Positions 1 to 11,326 of a stretch of DNA of 64,000 nucleotides are shown here, one piece after another; position 1 is the stretch's first letter; the number at the start of each line of letters is the position of its first letter. Made by a program: the position numbers and the translations under genes. The notes beneath the pieces were generated by a model. It was not told the DNA's origin. It did not search any database and saw only the letters and a program-made list of their open reading frames with translations. This stretch comes from Alopecurus myosuroides (Eukaryota > Streptophyta > Magnoliopsida > Poales > Poaceae). The DNA lies in the NCBI GenBank assembly GCA_028641055.1, contig CM054060.1, positions 309,490,949 to 309,554,948 on the forward strand. Reading direction: 5' to 3'.

Positions 1-366
1 ACCATTAACCTGTGGAGCAACCACCAATGCCAAGACTCCTGGACGCTCTACTTTCTCTGGATGGTCTTTTCTACTCCACGTTACCTCTTGTTCCGCCCAT
101 CTGAGATATCCCGGCGCGGCCAACGAAACCGAGTTTGCCGCTTGCTTTAATGTCTCCTTGTTCCTGCTGGAAGTTCCTGTAGTATGCACATGATATTGTC
201 CTCTTAAATTAGTCGTTCGTACCGTGCCGATGAAGATGTTGATCCGGCCGATCGTTACGACGGATCCGGTTTCGAGGTGATCCGACTCCGGCCCCCAGCC
301 GGAATCGTCCACCATCTTTTCTCCTTCGTGGTCGATGCAGATTTCGCCGATGACAAGATTCTCCAT
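1..366 (-). CDS. A1 partial polyprotein, N-terminal 122 residues, protease-proximal
   Basis: The frame opens with ATG at 366 (complement of 364-366) and runs without a stop to the window edge. The last third contains YLRW followed by TWSRKDHP and a stretch of the type RPGVLALVV. In Tat-type Gypsy elements this type of segment lies just upstream of the aspartic protease; element B has a cognate near 48,680-48,740. The start codon lies only about 45 bases beyond the primer site. A full gag of 400-500 residues therefore does not fit in front of it, and most of gag appears to be missing. The first 80 residues resemble nothing I recognise. The frame is too short to be found without translating across the window edge. 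Confidence 0.6.
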   Translation of the reverse strand, partial: MENLVIGEICIDHEGEKMVDDSGWGPESDHLETGSVVTIGRINIFIGTVRTTNLRGQYHVHTTGTSSRNKETLKQAANSVSLAAPGYLRWAEQEVTWSRKDHPEKVERPGVLALVVAPQVNG

Positions 367-410
367 GCCCTTCCGAGCTTCTCCCGTGATGTAAACACCT
401 TTGGACGCAG

Positions 411-428
411 GCCCCACGGTGGGCGCCA
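411..428 (-). promoter_or_regulatory. A1 primer binding site
   Basis: On the minus strand TGGCGCCCACCGTGGGGC begins two bases after the LTR terminus ...CGACA. This is the expected place and form for a TGGCGCC-type tRNA primer site of Gypsy elements. I do not assign the tRNA. Confidence 0.7.
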
Positions 429-430
429 AC

Positions 431-909
431 TGTCGTGGGATAATCACGGCAGATGTTACCTGGGGTAACTGATCCTGGGGCAAGACGACACAGGCGTTTG
501 GGAGAGGGTTTAGCTCAGAGGGAAACATGGTGCAATTCGATCTGGCAGCCGGCAATCAAAGTCGCCGAGTCTCCGATCTTGATATAATAACTCAACTCTG
601 GGATTACACTCGATGCTCGATATCACACGATATTGCTAGGGTTCTTAGATCTCTATATAAAACTAGACCTGGGAGTCGGTTTATAAAGCACCCGTACCCC
701 CGGCTTATCCCCCAAGGCGCACCCTGGTTCCTACCCGGATACGGCACACAAACCCTAACTTTCCTTTACAACAACCCACAACCCGGGTCACCGGGCCTAC
801 AAACTTGGGCCTTCACAGGTTTCCTTATCCTTAGCCGGATCCTGCGCAGTGTCCTTTGGGCCGGGTTATTCCTTGGTGTATGGCCTACCGGGTTATCGTC
901 CCCCCGTCA
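431..909 (-). repeat. A1 5' LTR (479 bp)
   Basis: On the minus strand it begins TGACGGGGGGACGATAACCC and ends CCCACGACA. The related LTR at 62819-63295 begins TGATGGAGGGATGATAACCC and ends in the same way, which sets both borders. The segment shares blocks such as the AACCCTAG and TTTATAAA stretches with that copy. The two copies have clearly diverged, so they come from different insertions. A TTTATAAA box at about 680-687 is symmetric and could serve as the TATA box on the minus strand. Confidence 0.72.
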
Positions 910-910
910 C

Positions 911-3900
911 CTACTGAGAAACGAAAAGGTCCGGATACTTCTTGCGAAGATCCTCTTTGGTCTCCCACGTTGCCTCTTTATCGGAATGATGCGACCATTG
1001 CACTTTCAAGAACTTGGTGCTCTTGTTGCGAGTCTTACGCTCGGTCTCATCGAGAATACGAACAGGGTGCTCCTCATAAGATAGATCATCTTGCAGTTCA
1101 ATGGAATCATGATGAACTGCACGATCTGAATCTTTGAAACACCTCTTGAGCTGTGACACGTGAAACACATCGTGCACCTTGGATAGTTTCTCTAGAAGTT
1201 CAAGACGATAGGCATTTTCCGCACGCCTTGAGAGAATGTTGAAAGGACCAATGTATCTTGGTGCAAGCTTTCCTTTCACACCAAAACGATGAGTGCCTCT
1301 GAGGGGAGTTACACGGAGATATGCCTTGTCACCAGGTGCATAGATCATATCCCTGTGCTTGCTGTCATAGTAGCTTTTCTGACGAGACTAAGCAATCTTG
1401 AGATTTTCACGAATGATGCGAACTTTCTCTTCGGCTTCCTTAACAATGTCAGGACCTAAGAGTGAACGTTCACCCGCTCCAGACCAATTGATTGGACTCC
1501 TGCATCTGCGGCCATAGAGTGCTTCAAATGGTGCCATACCTAGGCTTGCCTGGTAGCTGTTGTTGTAGGAGAATTCAGCATATGGAAGGCAATCCTCCCA
1601 TTTCATGCCAAAGGAGAGACCACATGCTCTGAGCATATCCTCGAGAATCTGATTGACTCTTTCGACTTGCCCTTGAGACTGAGGGTGATAAGCTGTGCTG
1701 AACAGAAGTTTGGTGCCCAATGCTTCTTGAAAGCTTTTCCAGAAATGAGAAGTGAAGATACTTCCACGGTCTGAGCTTATTTCCAATGGAACACCATGAA
1801 GAGGAACAATCTTTGCTGTGTAGAGTTCTGCTAACTGGCTAGCTGAGATTGTTTCTTTGACAGGAAAGAAGTGAGCTACTTTAGTGAGACGATCAATAAC
1901 AACGAAGATTGCATCGTTACCCTTCTTGGACTTTGGAAAACCAGTGACGAAGTCCATTTCAATCATGTCCCACTTCCACTCAGGAATTTTCAGAGGTTGG
2001 AGTAGACCGGCTGTTTTCTGATGGACTGCCTTAACACGTTGACAAACGTCGCATTCAGAAACGTATTGAGCAATTTCACGTTTCATGCCAGGCCACCAAT
2101 ACAGTGTCTTAAGATCCTGGTACATCTTTGTACTTCCAGGGTGAATGGAAAGAGGAGTTTCATGAGCCTCCTTGAGAATAATATCTTTGAGACTTTGAAC
2201 TTGAGGAACTGCAATGCGTCCTTCGAAGAACACGGTTCCTTTGTCATCAATTGAGAAGGACTTAAATTTCTCCTTTCCTTGTTTGATCTGTTCTACCATC
2301 TTCTTGATTTCAGCATCACGAAATTGTTCAGAACGAATCTTGTCCTCGAGAGTTGGACTGGCTGTCAAGTTTGCAAGATAGCCTTGAGGAACAAGACCAA
2401 GGTTCAGCTTCTGGAATTCTTCGTGAAGTGGAGGTTGGCTTTCTATGATCATGAGATTATTGCAATATGACTTGCGACTGAGAGCATCGGCCATAACATT
2501 AACCTTGCCTGGAGTGTAAGAAATGGTAAGATCAAAGTCTTTAATCTTTTCAATCCATCTCCTTTGCCTGAGGTTTAGATCTGGTTGAGTGAAGATGTAT
2601 TTCAGACTCTTATGATCGGAAAAGATTTCAGTGCGATTACCCAACAAGTATTGCCTCCATTTCTTGAGGGCAAACACAACTGCTGCAAGTTCAAGGTCAT
2701 GAGTGGGATAATTTTGCTTATGTGCATTCAACTGACGTGAAGCATAAGCCACAACTTGACGTTCTTGCATAAGAACTGCACCTAGACCTTGGAGAGATGC
2801 ATCGCAGAATATCTGGAAAGGTTTGGCAGTATCTGGGCCAACCAGAACTGGTGTAGAAGTGAGTTTAGTCTTCAGGAGATTGAAACTTTCCTCACATTGT
2901 GGAGACCAAACGAACTTCTTGTCCTTCTTTGTGAGATCAGTGAGAGGTTTGGCAATCTTTGAGAAGTTTTGGACGAAACGACGGCAATAGCTAGCCAAGC
3001 CAAGAAAACTTCTTACTTGCTTCACCGTCTTTGGAGGTTTCCAATCAACAATTGCCTTAACCTTTTCTGGATCAATGGCTATGCCCTTGGCTGAGATGAC
3101 ATGACCAAGGTAAGCAACTTCTGGAATCCAGAACTCACATTTGGAGAATTTGGCATATAGACGATGCTCGCGAAGTTTCATGAGAGTGAGACGAAGATGT
3201 TCTCCATGCTCTTCCTCAGATTTTGAGTAGACCAGGATGTCATCAAGATATACCACAACGAACTTGTCGAGGTATTCATGGAAGACAGAATTCATGAGTC
3301 TAGAGAATGTCGCCGGTGCATTGGTGAGACCAAAGGACATGACGGTGTATTCATATAGACCGTAGCGAGTGGTGAAGGCTGTTTTTGGAATATCTTCCTT
3401 TCTGATCTTTATTTGATGGTAACCCATCCTCAAGTCCAACTTTGAGAATATTGAGGCTCCAGCAAGTTGATCAAAAAGATCATCGATACGAGGAATTGGA
3501 TACTTGTTTTTGATGGTTTTCTCGTTAAGAGGACGATAGTCAACAACGAGTCTCTTTGTTTGATCCTTCTTCGCAACGAACAGAGTTGGGCAACCCCAAG
3601 CGGAGGAACTAGGTTGAATGTAACCTTTTTCCATGTACATATCGATTTGCTCCTTTAACAACTTCAGTTCAGGAGGAGCTATCTTGTATGGATGCTTAGA
3701 GATTGGAGCAGTACCTGGTTCAAGCTCGATCACGAACTCAACTGCTCTGTCCGGAGGCATCCCTGGCAACTCTTCTGGAAAGACGTCAGGGAATTCACAA
3801 ACCACCGGAACATTTTCAAGTAGAGGTAGAGGTTTAGCATCGAGGGTGTAAAGCTGAACAAAACTTGATTCATTTGGAGAATAGACTATCTGGCCAGAAG

Positions 3901-5302
3901 GGTGGAACAGAGTTATTGACTTCTGAGCACAATCAATCGTAGCTTTATTGGCCTTGAACCAATCCATGCCAAGAATGACATCAATGTCAGAATTGCCAAG
4001 CAGAATGAGGGAACCAAGGAATATGTGACCTCCAATTAGAATCTGATTCTCATGACTAATTTTGGAAGTTTGCATAGTTGCTCCAGGGGAGTTTACTACT
4101 AGCGGGGAACCCAAAGCAACAAAAGGTAGTTTAACTACTGTCGCAAAGATCTTTGACACGAAAGAATGCGATGCTCCGGTATCAAACAACACTTTAGCTG
4201 GGTTAGAGTTTACGGGGAATGTACCGAGAACGACGTCAGCAGCTTCCTCAGCTTTGTCGACCTTGACATGATTCACCCTCGCGGTCCTCCCGACAGGCCT
4301 GTTGTTGGAGTTGAAGGCTTTAGCCGGGGGAGCACGCACCATTGCCTGGTTGGTGTTGGGGCAAGGTGGTGGTGGAGGTAGCTGCCTCTGAGTGCACTTG
4401 TCAGCGTAGTGCCCCGTCTGCTTGCATTTGTAGCAAGTGACGACACGAGGTGCATCTGGCCTTGGCTGCCCCATTGAAAACCTCTGAGCCTGCATCTGAG
4501 ATGGGTTGGGTGGGAGGGACGCGAAGCCTGGAGAAGCTTGGGCATATGGAGCCCTAGTGACAGCACCATTTGGCACCCAGATGCGGCGCTTCTGCGGAGG
4601 GGTGGTCATGTTGGAGGAGGAACCACCCTCACGCGAGTGCTTCCGAGACTCCTCGAACGCCTTGCGCCCATTTTCCTCATTGAGCGCGGTGTTCACGAGC
4701 TCCTCGAAGTCTTTGGCCTTGATGTTGGTGAGGGCGTACTTGAGTTCCGGGTTAAAACCTCTGCGGAACCTTGCCATCTTCTTAGCCTCAGTGGACACCT
4801 CGTCACCAGCATAACGAGCGAGGCGATTGAACTCACTCTGATAGCCAATGACGTCCAGCTTGCCCTGCTTGAGTGAGCAAAACTCTTCACGCATCCTTTC
4901 CATGAGACCATATGGAATGTGGTGCTTCAGGAAAGCTTCCTTGAAACAACCCCAGGTGATTGGGTAGCCAGCTCTCATGGTCTGGTAGTTCTCCCACCAA
5001 GTAGCTGCCTGACCCTTCAGCAGATAGGATGCATACTTGACCTTGTCTTCCTCAGCAACGTGAGCAATCTCCAGAGCCCTAGCTATCTCACGGATCCAGT
5101 CATCAGCATCCAGAGGCTCGCGTGTTGCCACGAAAGCTCTCGGGCCCAGACTCAGAAACTCCTTGATGCTGACTCGTGGAGCATTCTGGTTGTTGTGCTG
5201 ATTAGCCTGGAACTGGGCTATCTGCGTCACGACCTGAGTCATCTGAGTCAACAGCTCCGTGATTGGCGGTGGCTCAGGCGGGTTGTTCCTTGTTGGCGGC
5301 AT
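911..5302 (-). pseudogene. G gag-pol-chromodomain polyprotein with one premature stop
   Basis: The frame starts with ATG at 5302 and is open for 1304 codons to a TAG at 1388-1390. It continues in the same frame to a TAG at 911-913, 1463 codons in all. Domains in order: retrotransposon gag about 45-215; CCHC knuckle ([14 protein letters not shown]) 290-303; aspartic protease with DTGA at 374-377; reverse transcriptase with YLDD at 685-688; RNase H with D833, E871, D896 and D939; integrase with H1047/H1054/C1084/C1087 and D1117, D1178, E1214. The segment beyond the stop ends with a chromodomain (HPVRIL to YPDLF). The catalytic residues I can check are present. One C-to-T change in a CAG codon would explain the internal stop. 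The element was therefore active fairly recently, or is kept readable by suppression. Confidence 0.9.
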
Positions 5303-5511
5303 CCTGAATAGACATGCATTTTAGCACAACAACAGAAAAGGATAGACTTGGTAACCGAAAGAGAGATTATTCCGACGCATGAATAGATAACCAACAGGTA
5401 CATCATCACATGTTCAAATACATCAGAATATCCAACACACCACAAATGGTTCGAAAGCCAAAGGATAACTAAACATAGCTAAGAATGGATACATCGGTAC
5501 TCCCATGCTCA

Positions 5512-6327
5512 TCACGCAGGACGGCGGTGAGTAGTACGACGAGAGGTACGGTGAGGAGCACGTCCACGAAAGTAGGTAGAACGACGATCCACATAGATCT
5601 GACGTGGTCTGAGAGCGACTCTAGGTGTGGTGAAGTACATAGCGTCGACTCCATGTGCTCCAAAGCGTGGAATCCCAGTGTAACCAGCACCGAGGTTGAG
5701 GAGTGGACCTCTGATCGGCTCGTAACCTCCAGCATCTGGCAGACGACGACCAACTGGCTGATCGAAACGTGCAAAGCGCTCATCTCCAACAAAGTCTGTG
5801 GTGTACGTCGCCAGACGAGTCAAAGCAAGGTAGAGCTGCTCTCTGACTGAAGCCAACTCCTGAGACAGTGTGGTGGCAACTGCGTCACTGTGCCTCACGA
5901 ACTGAGCGGTGGTGTGCAGCCTGGAGTTATCATGCTCGTAGACATCCAGGTTGTCGTAGAGAGTGAAGTGAGCTCCCTCCGAAGTGATGTAACCACGGGG
6001 AATGTGGCGATAGATGGAATCGTCAAATCCCCAGTAGTCATCACGAAGGACGGTGAGACTCACATAAGCTGCCTGCTGCACGGCCATATCCACTGTGGAA
6101 CCTACTGCCTCGTAGCGGTGGACAACGCTCATGCCATCATCTGACAGAATGTAGACGATAGCCTGGTAGTAGGTCTGGTCAAACTCTCGCTGCTGCTGGT
6201 AGACCTGGTACTCTGGTGCCCAACGGAACCCCAGATAAGTGACCATGTCTCTCAGCATCTCCGGATAACCGGCGGTGCTCTCACAACGAGTCATCCGAAC
6301 CACCTGCGGGTAGAACCTGAGATCCAT
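5512..6327 (-). CDS. G extra ORF upstream of gag (orf0-like), 271 aa
   Basis: This uninterrupted frame lies between the primer site and gag of element G, ending about 210 bases before the gag start. The protein has a tyrosine- and aspartate-rich N-terminal half (MDLRFYPQVVRM at the start, GFDDSIYRHIPRGYI near the middle). Its C-terminal tail is arginine-rich and basic. I see no catalytic motif, zinc finger or membrane segment. Extra ORFs upstream of gag have been described for some rice Gypsy elements (RIRE3/RIRE8), and by position this is probably the equivalent. The start ATG directly follows CTGCAG, so a spliced upstream exon is possible. The function is unknown. Intact length in a lineage otherwise full of stops argues that the frame is real. 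Confidence 0.65.
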   Translation of the reverse strand: MDLRFYPQVVRMTRCESTAGYPEMLRDMVTYLGFRWAPEYQVYQQQREFDQTYYQAIVYILSDDGMSVVHRYEAVGSTVDMAVQQAAYVSLTVLRDDYWGFDDSIYRHIPRGYITSEGAHFTLYDNLDVYEHDNSRLHTTAQFVRHSDAVATTLSQELASVREQLYLALTRLATYTTDFVGDERFARFDQPVGRRLPDAGGYEPIRGPLLNLGAGYTGIPRFGAHGVDAMYFTTPRVALRPRQIYVDRRSTYFRGRAPHRTSRRTTHRRPA

Positions 6328-6851
6328 CTGCAGATGATCGGGGAAGTTTTGATTAGACGCCGGTAGAGAACTGAAGTGGAAAGCAACAACAAGGTTTTAA
6401 CGGACGAAAAGGATGTTGAGAAGAATAGGATATCGAAGCAACATCGGGAAACACGAGACCAAAAACTCCTGAGGTACTATGGAAAACCCATCCGGGCTTC
6501 TAAAGGATCAATATCCACTGCTTAAGGAATAGAGGATTTGCTTCCGGGGCTTACACGCCTCCGTTCTCAATCATGAGTAGGCAACATGATAAATCATGTC
6601 ACAACCACCTCCATTCCTATGGTCTAGTAGATATAACTATCCCAGAGAAACCAGGATTCGTGAAATCCTAACTTGAAAGTTTAGGTGAGAAGAGAAAACA
6701 ACGTTGCACTTCCTTACCAGAAAAGGGTGGGTGGGTGGGGAAAGAAGAAAAATGGCAGAATTCCTACTCTCACGTTTCATTTTTCCTATATAGCTACAAA
6801 ATAGTTTCTAGACTCAACTGCGACCAGTAAAAGGGATCCTACAGGCAGACA
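6328..6851 (-). other. G untranslated leader between primer site and orf0
   Basis: No coding frame of note lies here. The segment includes a purine-rich GGGTGGGTGGGG block near 6727-6739. It is probably part of the packaging leader of element G; I see nothing else in it. Confidence 0.5.
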
Positions 6852-6864
6852 GGCTCTGATACCA
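6852..6864 (-). promoter_or_regulatory. G primer binding site, initiator Met-tRNA type
   Basis: The minus strand reads TGGTATCAGAGCC, complementary to the 3' end of initiator methionine tRNA. It starts two bases after the LTR end ...GTGCAACA. This fixes the inner border of the 5' LTR and the minus orientation. Confidence 0.9.
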
Positions 6865-7233
6865 TTTGTTGCACCCGGACTTCTAGAGTATACTCGCAGT
6901 TCCGTTGAACAGTAGTGGATTGGATTACGGGGCTTACCGGCACCCGCATCTCTTACGAGTAGGCCAACACACGTATGTGTGACAACCAACCCCTATCTGT
7001 TCATCGTCTACGTAAACCATCCCCTAGAAATCAGGATACTACCATTGACGTACTTCATACCATACACACATGGTACGTCAACGGCGTTGAACAAAATGAT
7101 AACACAACAGATCTCTAAGACACAAAAGATGGAAATAAGTTGCAAATAGCCCTCACTAGAGCAGAGATAGCAAATACAATCATCCAGAGGACACATGTCC
7201 CAACATAACATCATTACAACTCAGCGGAAGCAT

Positions 7234-8699
7234 TCAACGGGTCTGAGTACAGACAAATCCAAATAGGCTTAAGAAGCCGAGAATGAAAAGAAGACGGAGC
7301 CCATCCATGATGTCTCGGATCCTGCCCGGGTCCGCTACATACTCGTCAGCAGCCTCGTCAAACTCCACGTAGTAGCCGTCACGGGGATCCTCGTAAGCGT
7401 AGTCTGCGGAAACCACAACCCCAAAGGGGCCAGTACATAAACGTACTGGCAAGCAAGACTCACAGTTCACCAAAGTGTAACCCGTCAACACCAAGCACAG
7501 ATGCCTTGGGTTCAACGGAAGAAAGGGGATATAAAAGATGTTGCAACTGGCTGCACTAACCAACTACAGAAACTTGATACAACTTCCGGCTAACAGAAAG
7601 GGGATAAGGTAGCGTATCGTAACCAACTATAACTAACTCCAAACAAACCCATTCTGGATCTCGCCCCTTATCCAAAGAAGCAATCCGAGGATAACTCACA
7701 CAGTTGGATTAATGATGGATCAAGTTATTGTGGCAATAAGCTATTACTAGTCAAGTTATCATTAGTTAGGTGTAAATTATTCTGAGTACTTGTTAGCCAG
7801 TACTTTCACCAAGTTAACCATAACCGCGGAAAACACGGCTTCTCGAGAAGATTTATCCCTGCAGGGGTGCACCAATTTGGCCGTACACGTAAGAATATCC
7901 CGCCAGGATGGAAATGCACTTCCACCAAGCGACACACTCTACACAACTCAACTCTTCTTCGCATCAAGCCCAAAGCACCACGTGCTGTGCGTGTGCGGCT
8001 AATCGAGCCCCACGAAGAAAAGGGGACCCTCATAGCACTGGAAGACCACGCCGCCCTAAATGCCGACTACAAAAGTTCCACCCTGGCCTCGGGTTCGTAC
8101 CTGCATATGCGTGCATCAAATGGAAAACCCGAACTAAGTGTGGTGATTTGGACGAGATGCGAATCGAATTAAATTGAGGGGGGGCGCCCATACACGCTTC
8201 CCACATGCGGATAGTGCGCTCATCATGGATCAGTAGACAAGACCCTTTTCCTAATTAGGGTCGACACTAGCAGGCCTCAAAACCACGCCGGGCCTCCTGC
8301 CGGTGCCTTATCAGCAAATTATTATTACCTCAAGATTAACAGGTTGATTGTTTACATCGAGCCCCAGAACATAATAGAATAGTAACAGAAAGTAACGGGT
8401 AACAGACTCGAGCACAAACAACCCTAAGCATGCTAGTAGGACACGGGCAACAAACAAAGGGGTTATAGGTGTGGAGGTGAGGCAATATCAGGGTTAAAGG
8501 ATAACATGTGATAGGTTCGTAACAGAAACAACTACTCATAGGGCTAGCAGAAATAGACAACGGAAAGTATCGGTAACTAATGTTGAAAGGAACACAGTGG
8601 TTCATGTGAGTGATAACTTGCCTGCAAACTCAGCAGCCTGGTAGTAAGCTAGATCCTCAGAAGGGGTGTCGTAAGTATCGTCTGTCTCAACGTCGTCGT
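7234..8699 (-). other. G LTR-embedded split ORF, acidic and tyrosine-rich
   Basis: On the minus strand a first exon (8699 to 8622) follows ATAG and ends at the GC-type donor AG|GCAAGT. A second exon (7403 to 7234) follows TTTCCGCAG. Joining them keeps one frame, rich in Asp, Glu and Tyr. It ends with a hydrophobic stretch (residues LLFILGFLSLFGFV) shortly before the stop at 7234-7236. Element F has the same design in its LTR. The exons are predicted from splice signals and frame continuity only. No transcript was seen, and an upstream exon carrying the start codon is not identified. Confidence 0.4.
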
Positions 8700-9895
8700 C
8701 TATCCGAGAAGAAGCAAACAAACAATGCAGAAAGATAATCAATCAATAACATGGCATAGTGCACAATCATGGGATGATGCATGACCATTTAATTGATGCA
8801 TCAAAATAAACTAGTTGCCATGGTAGCACAAGTTAAATGGACACATATGCAATTTTGAGTTGCATATGAAAAGCCCATGAATTTTGGTTGGAACAATTGT
8901 TTTCCAATTAACCAACAGGTGAAAGTGGATTAGTATGATGCATGGATGAGGAAAACAACAAAATAACAACAATAGAACCAATTGGAGATAAGGTTTACTA
9001 ATTTAGTAATTTATTTATTAAGTTAGGGAATTTTTTGGTTCCTTAAAGGGATTGCACAAATAGTTGTTGTTTTCACCAATTTAAATTGTGCCAAATAAAT
9101 AACAAAATTCATATTTGAAAAGAACACAAAATTTTAGTTGGATTACATGTTCAATTATTGAAAAAGGAATTACAATAATTTAAATATGAATTAAACAAGA
9201 TTAAACAAGTTTTCAATGAATTTAAACAAGTTTGAATATTATTTGAATTTTATTTGTTCCAAACATAAATTCAAATTCATATTTGAAAAGTTTATACTTT
9301 TCTAGTTTGAAAACATATTTTACATGTTCAAGAATAATTTATTTTGAGCAAGTTATCAATTTAGCAAATTTAAATGATTTAAACAGGGTTTAAATTATTT
9401 AAGCAATTTTAATTATTCAAACCATGAAACAAAATTTATATTTGAATAGGTGGTTTGAAATAGCATGGAAAACATATTTTATTTGCATTATTTGGATTAA
9501 GTATGAATTAGTTATGGAATTATTCAAATTACAAATGAATTGTTTGAATTCAAATTTGGAATGCATTTAAAATGTTCAAAACAGAATACAATTGGTTTAG
9601 ATAGATAGATAATTTAATTTGGATCAACAAACATATTTTGTTTATTTTATTTGGAGTTTGGAAATGAAAGTTATTAGCAATTTAAAATTAAGGACCATTC
9701 TGTAATTTAAAAGGACTTAGATTTAAAACAGAAAAGGTTGAAAACTTTTTATACCGCACTGCTAGCTAACCAGGGCACTGCCACTGGGCCCTGGGCCAGC
9801 GTGGCATGCACGCGTGGCAGCTGGCCACACAGCAGCTGACAGGGGGGCCACCCTGTCAGCGCGCTGCGCAAAATGTGGTTTTATTCGCGGCGAGG

Positions 9896-9906
9896 GGAAT
9901 CGAACC
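9896..9906 (-). other. Pol III B-box-like motif in the G LTR
   Basis: The minus strand reads GGTTCGATTCC, a perfect match to the internal B-box of tRNA genes. A D-arm-like AGCGGTAGC lies upstream. I could not fold a full cloverleaf, so this is a tRNA-derived scrap or chance rather than a tRNA gene. Confidence 0.35.
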
Positions 9907-11326
9907 TGCGCCCTGGGCGCGCGCAAGCAACGCTGCTACCGCTGCGGTGTTTCGTTCAGTTTTGTCAGTATAAGCAACGCAAACAGGTTATGGTTCCACT
10001 CCGTTAACTGAAACTTTTTAACTGAACAAAGTTCAGTACTTGACAGGGAGGAAACGCCGGCGGTGATCAACGCTGCCGTGATGGTGCTGTGCCGTGCTGA
10101 TGCTGTCTCGTGGGTGGTGGATGCGTGCAGCGCGTGGGGTGGTGCTCGCGCAAGCAGAGGGAGAGGGGATGGAAGGCACGGCGGGCTCACCGGCGGCGTA
10201 GACGTGGCAGAGGCCCGAGGAAGTCCCGGCGGCGACAGGTTGATGACGGCGGCGAACCAAGATGCCCACGGGCTCGCAGAGGTGTCGTCGAGGGAGAGGA
10301 GGAAAAGGCGGTTCGATTTCAGTAGCTAGGAAGGATGGTGGCGTTGCGAGGCGGCGGTGGCCATCGAAGATTCAGGCGATGGCGCTCCGGTGAGGTGGGG
10401 TGATTGCAGAGGGGTGGAAGGTGGCAGAGAGAGGAAGCGGCGGCGGAGCTCGAGGGGAGAGGTAGCAGGTAGGGTTAGGGCTGCGCCAGGGGAGCCTAGG
10501 GGGTAGATATAGGGGCTAGGGTGGCGCATCGGCCGTCTGCTCGCGACGGCGGCGACGTGGCACCGGCCAGATGCGTGCCGTACGCGAAACAGAAGGAGGG
10601 GGCGCGGGCGAAACGGTACCGGGCCAGCGCGGGGGAGGAAAAGAAGTGGGCTGGGCTGCCCACTGCCCCTGGCGCTAGTTTTTTTTTAAAACAAATTTCT
10701 CCTTCTGTTTTTTTTTTGCAGAAAATAGAATAGGAAGAAAAATGAGGTTTTTAAGTTAGTAAATTTTTTAGAAAAATTAGGGTGAGTTAGTAATTACAAA
10801 AGCAACTGCTTGCCAACTTTGTTTTTCAAAGTTTCAAATTTAAAATTGCTGTTTGTAATTCAATCAAATTTGGAAGGATTTGCTTATTAAATGATTATTA
10901 TGGAAAACAAACTTTTTAATAGGGTGAGCCCTATTGTTTAATTAGAACAAAGGAGTTGAAATGTTTTGATAATATTCATAAATTCAAATTGGGTGCTGTG
11001 TGGGATTTGATTTGAATTTTTGAATGCAAATTGGGATTAATTGATTGATTAAAACCACCATTTTAATAGTTGAACATTATGGAATAAAATGGAAACAAAT
11101 GGTTGTTTTTATTTGAACATTCTGATTTAAAAGGTTGTAACAGAGCAAGTATGAAATAAATATTTGAATATTATTTGAATTTGAATTGTGAAAACAGAGA
11201 AAAACAGATGCAAACAAATAAGAAACAAATGCAAACAATTCAATGAATATGATGACATGATGCAAAACTTTAATAAAACAAGAATCAAACATGCTAGGGG
11301 TGGTTTTTCATACTTGGGATGTTACA

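Larger units (their letters stand above)
1..909 (-). mobile_element. A1: Tat-like Gypsy LTR retrotransposon, 5' part only
   Basis: Read on the minus strand, this is a 5' LTR (909 to 431) followed by a primer binding site (428 to 411) and the start of a coding frame that leaves the window at base 1. A related LTR lies at 62819-63295 and fixes the borders. The element is inserted next to the end of the chromodomain frame of element G. The five bases CCTAC at 910-914 would be its target duplication, but the other copy is outside the window. The lineage is inferred from the roughly 480-bp LTR, the TGGCGCC-type primer site and the Tat-like protease-proximal coding segment. Confidence 0.72.
910..11326 (-). 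mobile_element. G: Tekay-type Gypsy chromovirus, 3' end truncated by A1
   Basis: On the minus strand the order is 5' LTR (11326 to 6867), Met-tRNA-type primer site (6864 to 6852), an extra ORF (6327 to 5512), and a gag-protease-RT-RNase H-integrase-chromodomain frame (5302 to 911). Then A1 is inserted and the 3' LTR is lost beyond the window. The C-terminal chromodomain and the LTR start TGTAACATCCC are typical of Tekay-clade chromoviruses of grasses. G sits in the 5' LTR of E1: base 11327 continues the sequence that is uninterrupted at 34669 in the 3' LTR of E1. GTTAT at 11327-11331 is the expected target duplication, with its partner out of view. Confidence 0.85.
6867..11326 (-). repeat. 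G 5' LTR (4460 bp)
   Basis: On the minus strand it begins TGTAACATCCC and ends GTGCAACA, with the short terminal inverted repeat TGT...ACA. The half nearest the start (about 8750-9730 and 10700-11326) is very AT-rich. A GC-rich block at 9780-10680 contains a candidate TATA (CTATATCT on the minus strand at 10505-10512) and short proline/arginine-coding frames that I take as leader. Two candidate acidic exons lie at 8622-8699 and 7234-7403. No second copy of this LTR is in the window, so divergence cannot be used for dating. Confidence 0.82.

Noticed and set aside
527..1084. 185-aa plus-strand frame at the left end
   Set aside because: It crosses the border between the A1 LTR and the G chromodomain frame, and so is a chance frame on the non-coding strand.
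9880..9950. Functional tRNA gene
   Set aside because: Only the T-loop/B-box and a weak D-arm can be seen. No acceptor stem or cloverleaf forms.
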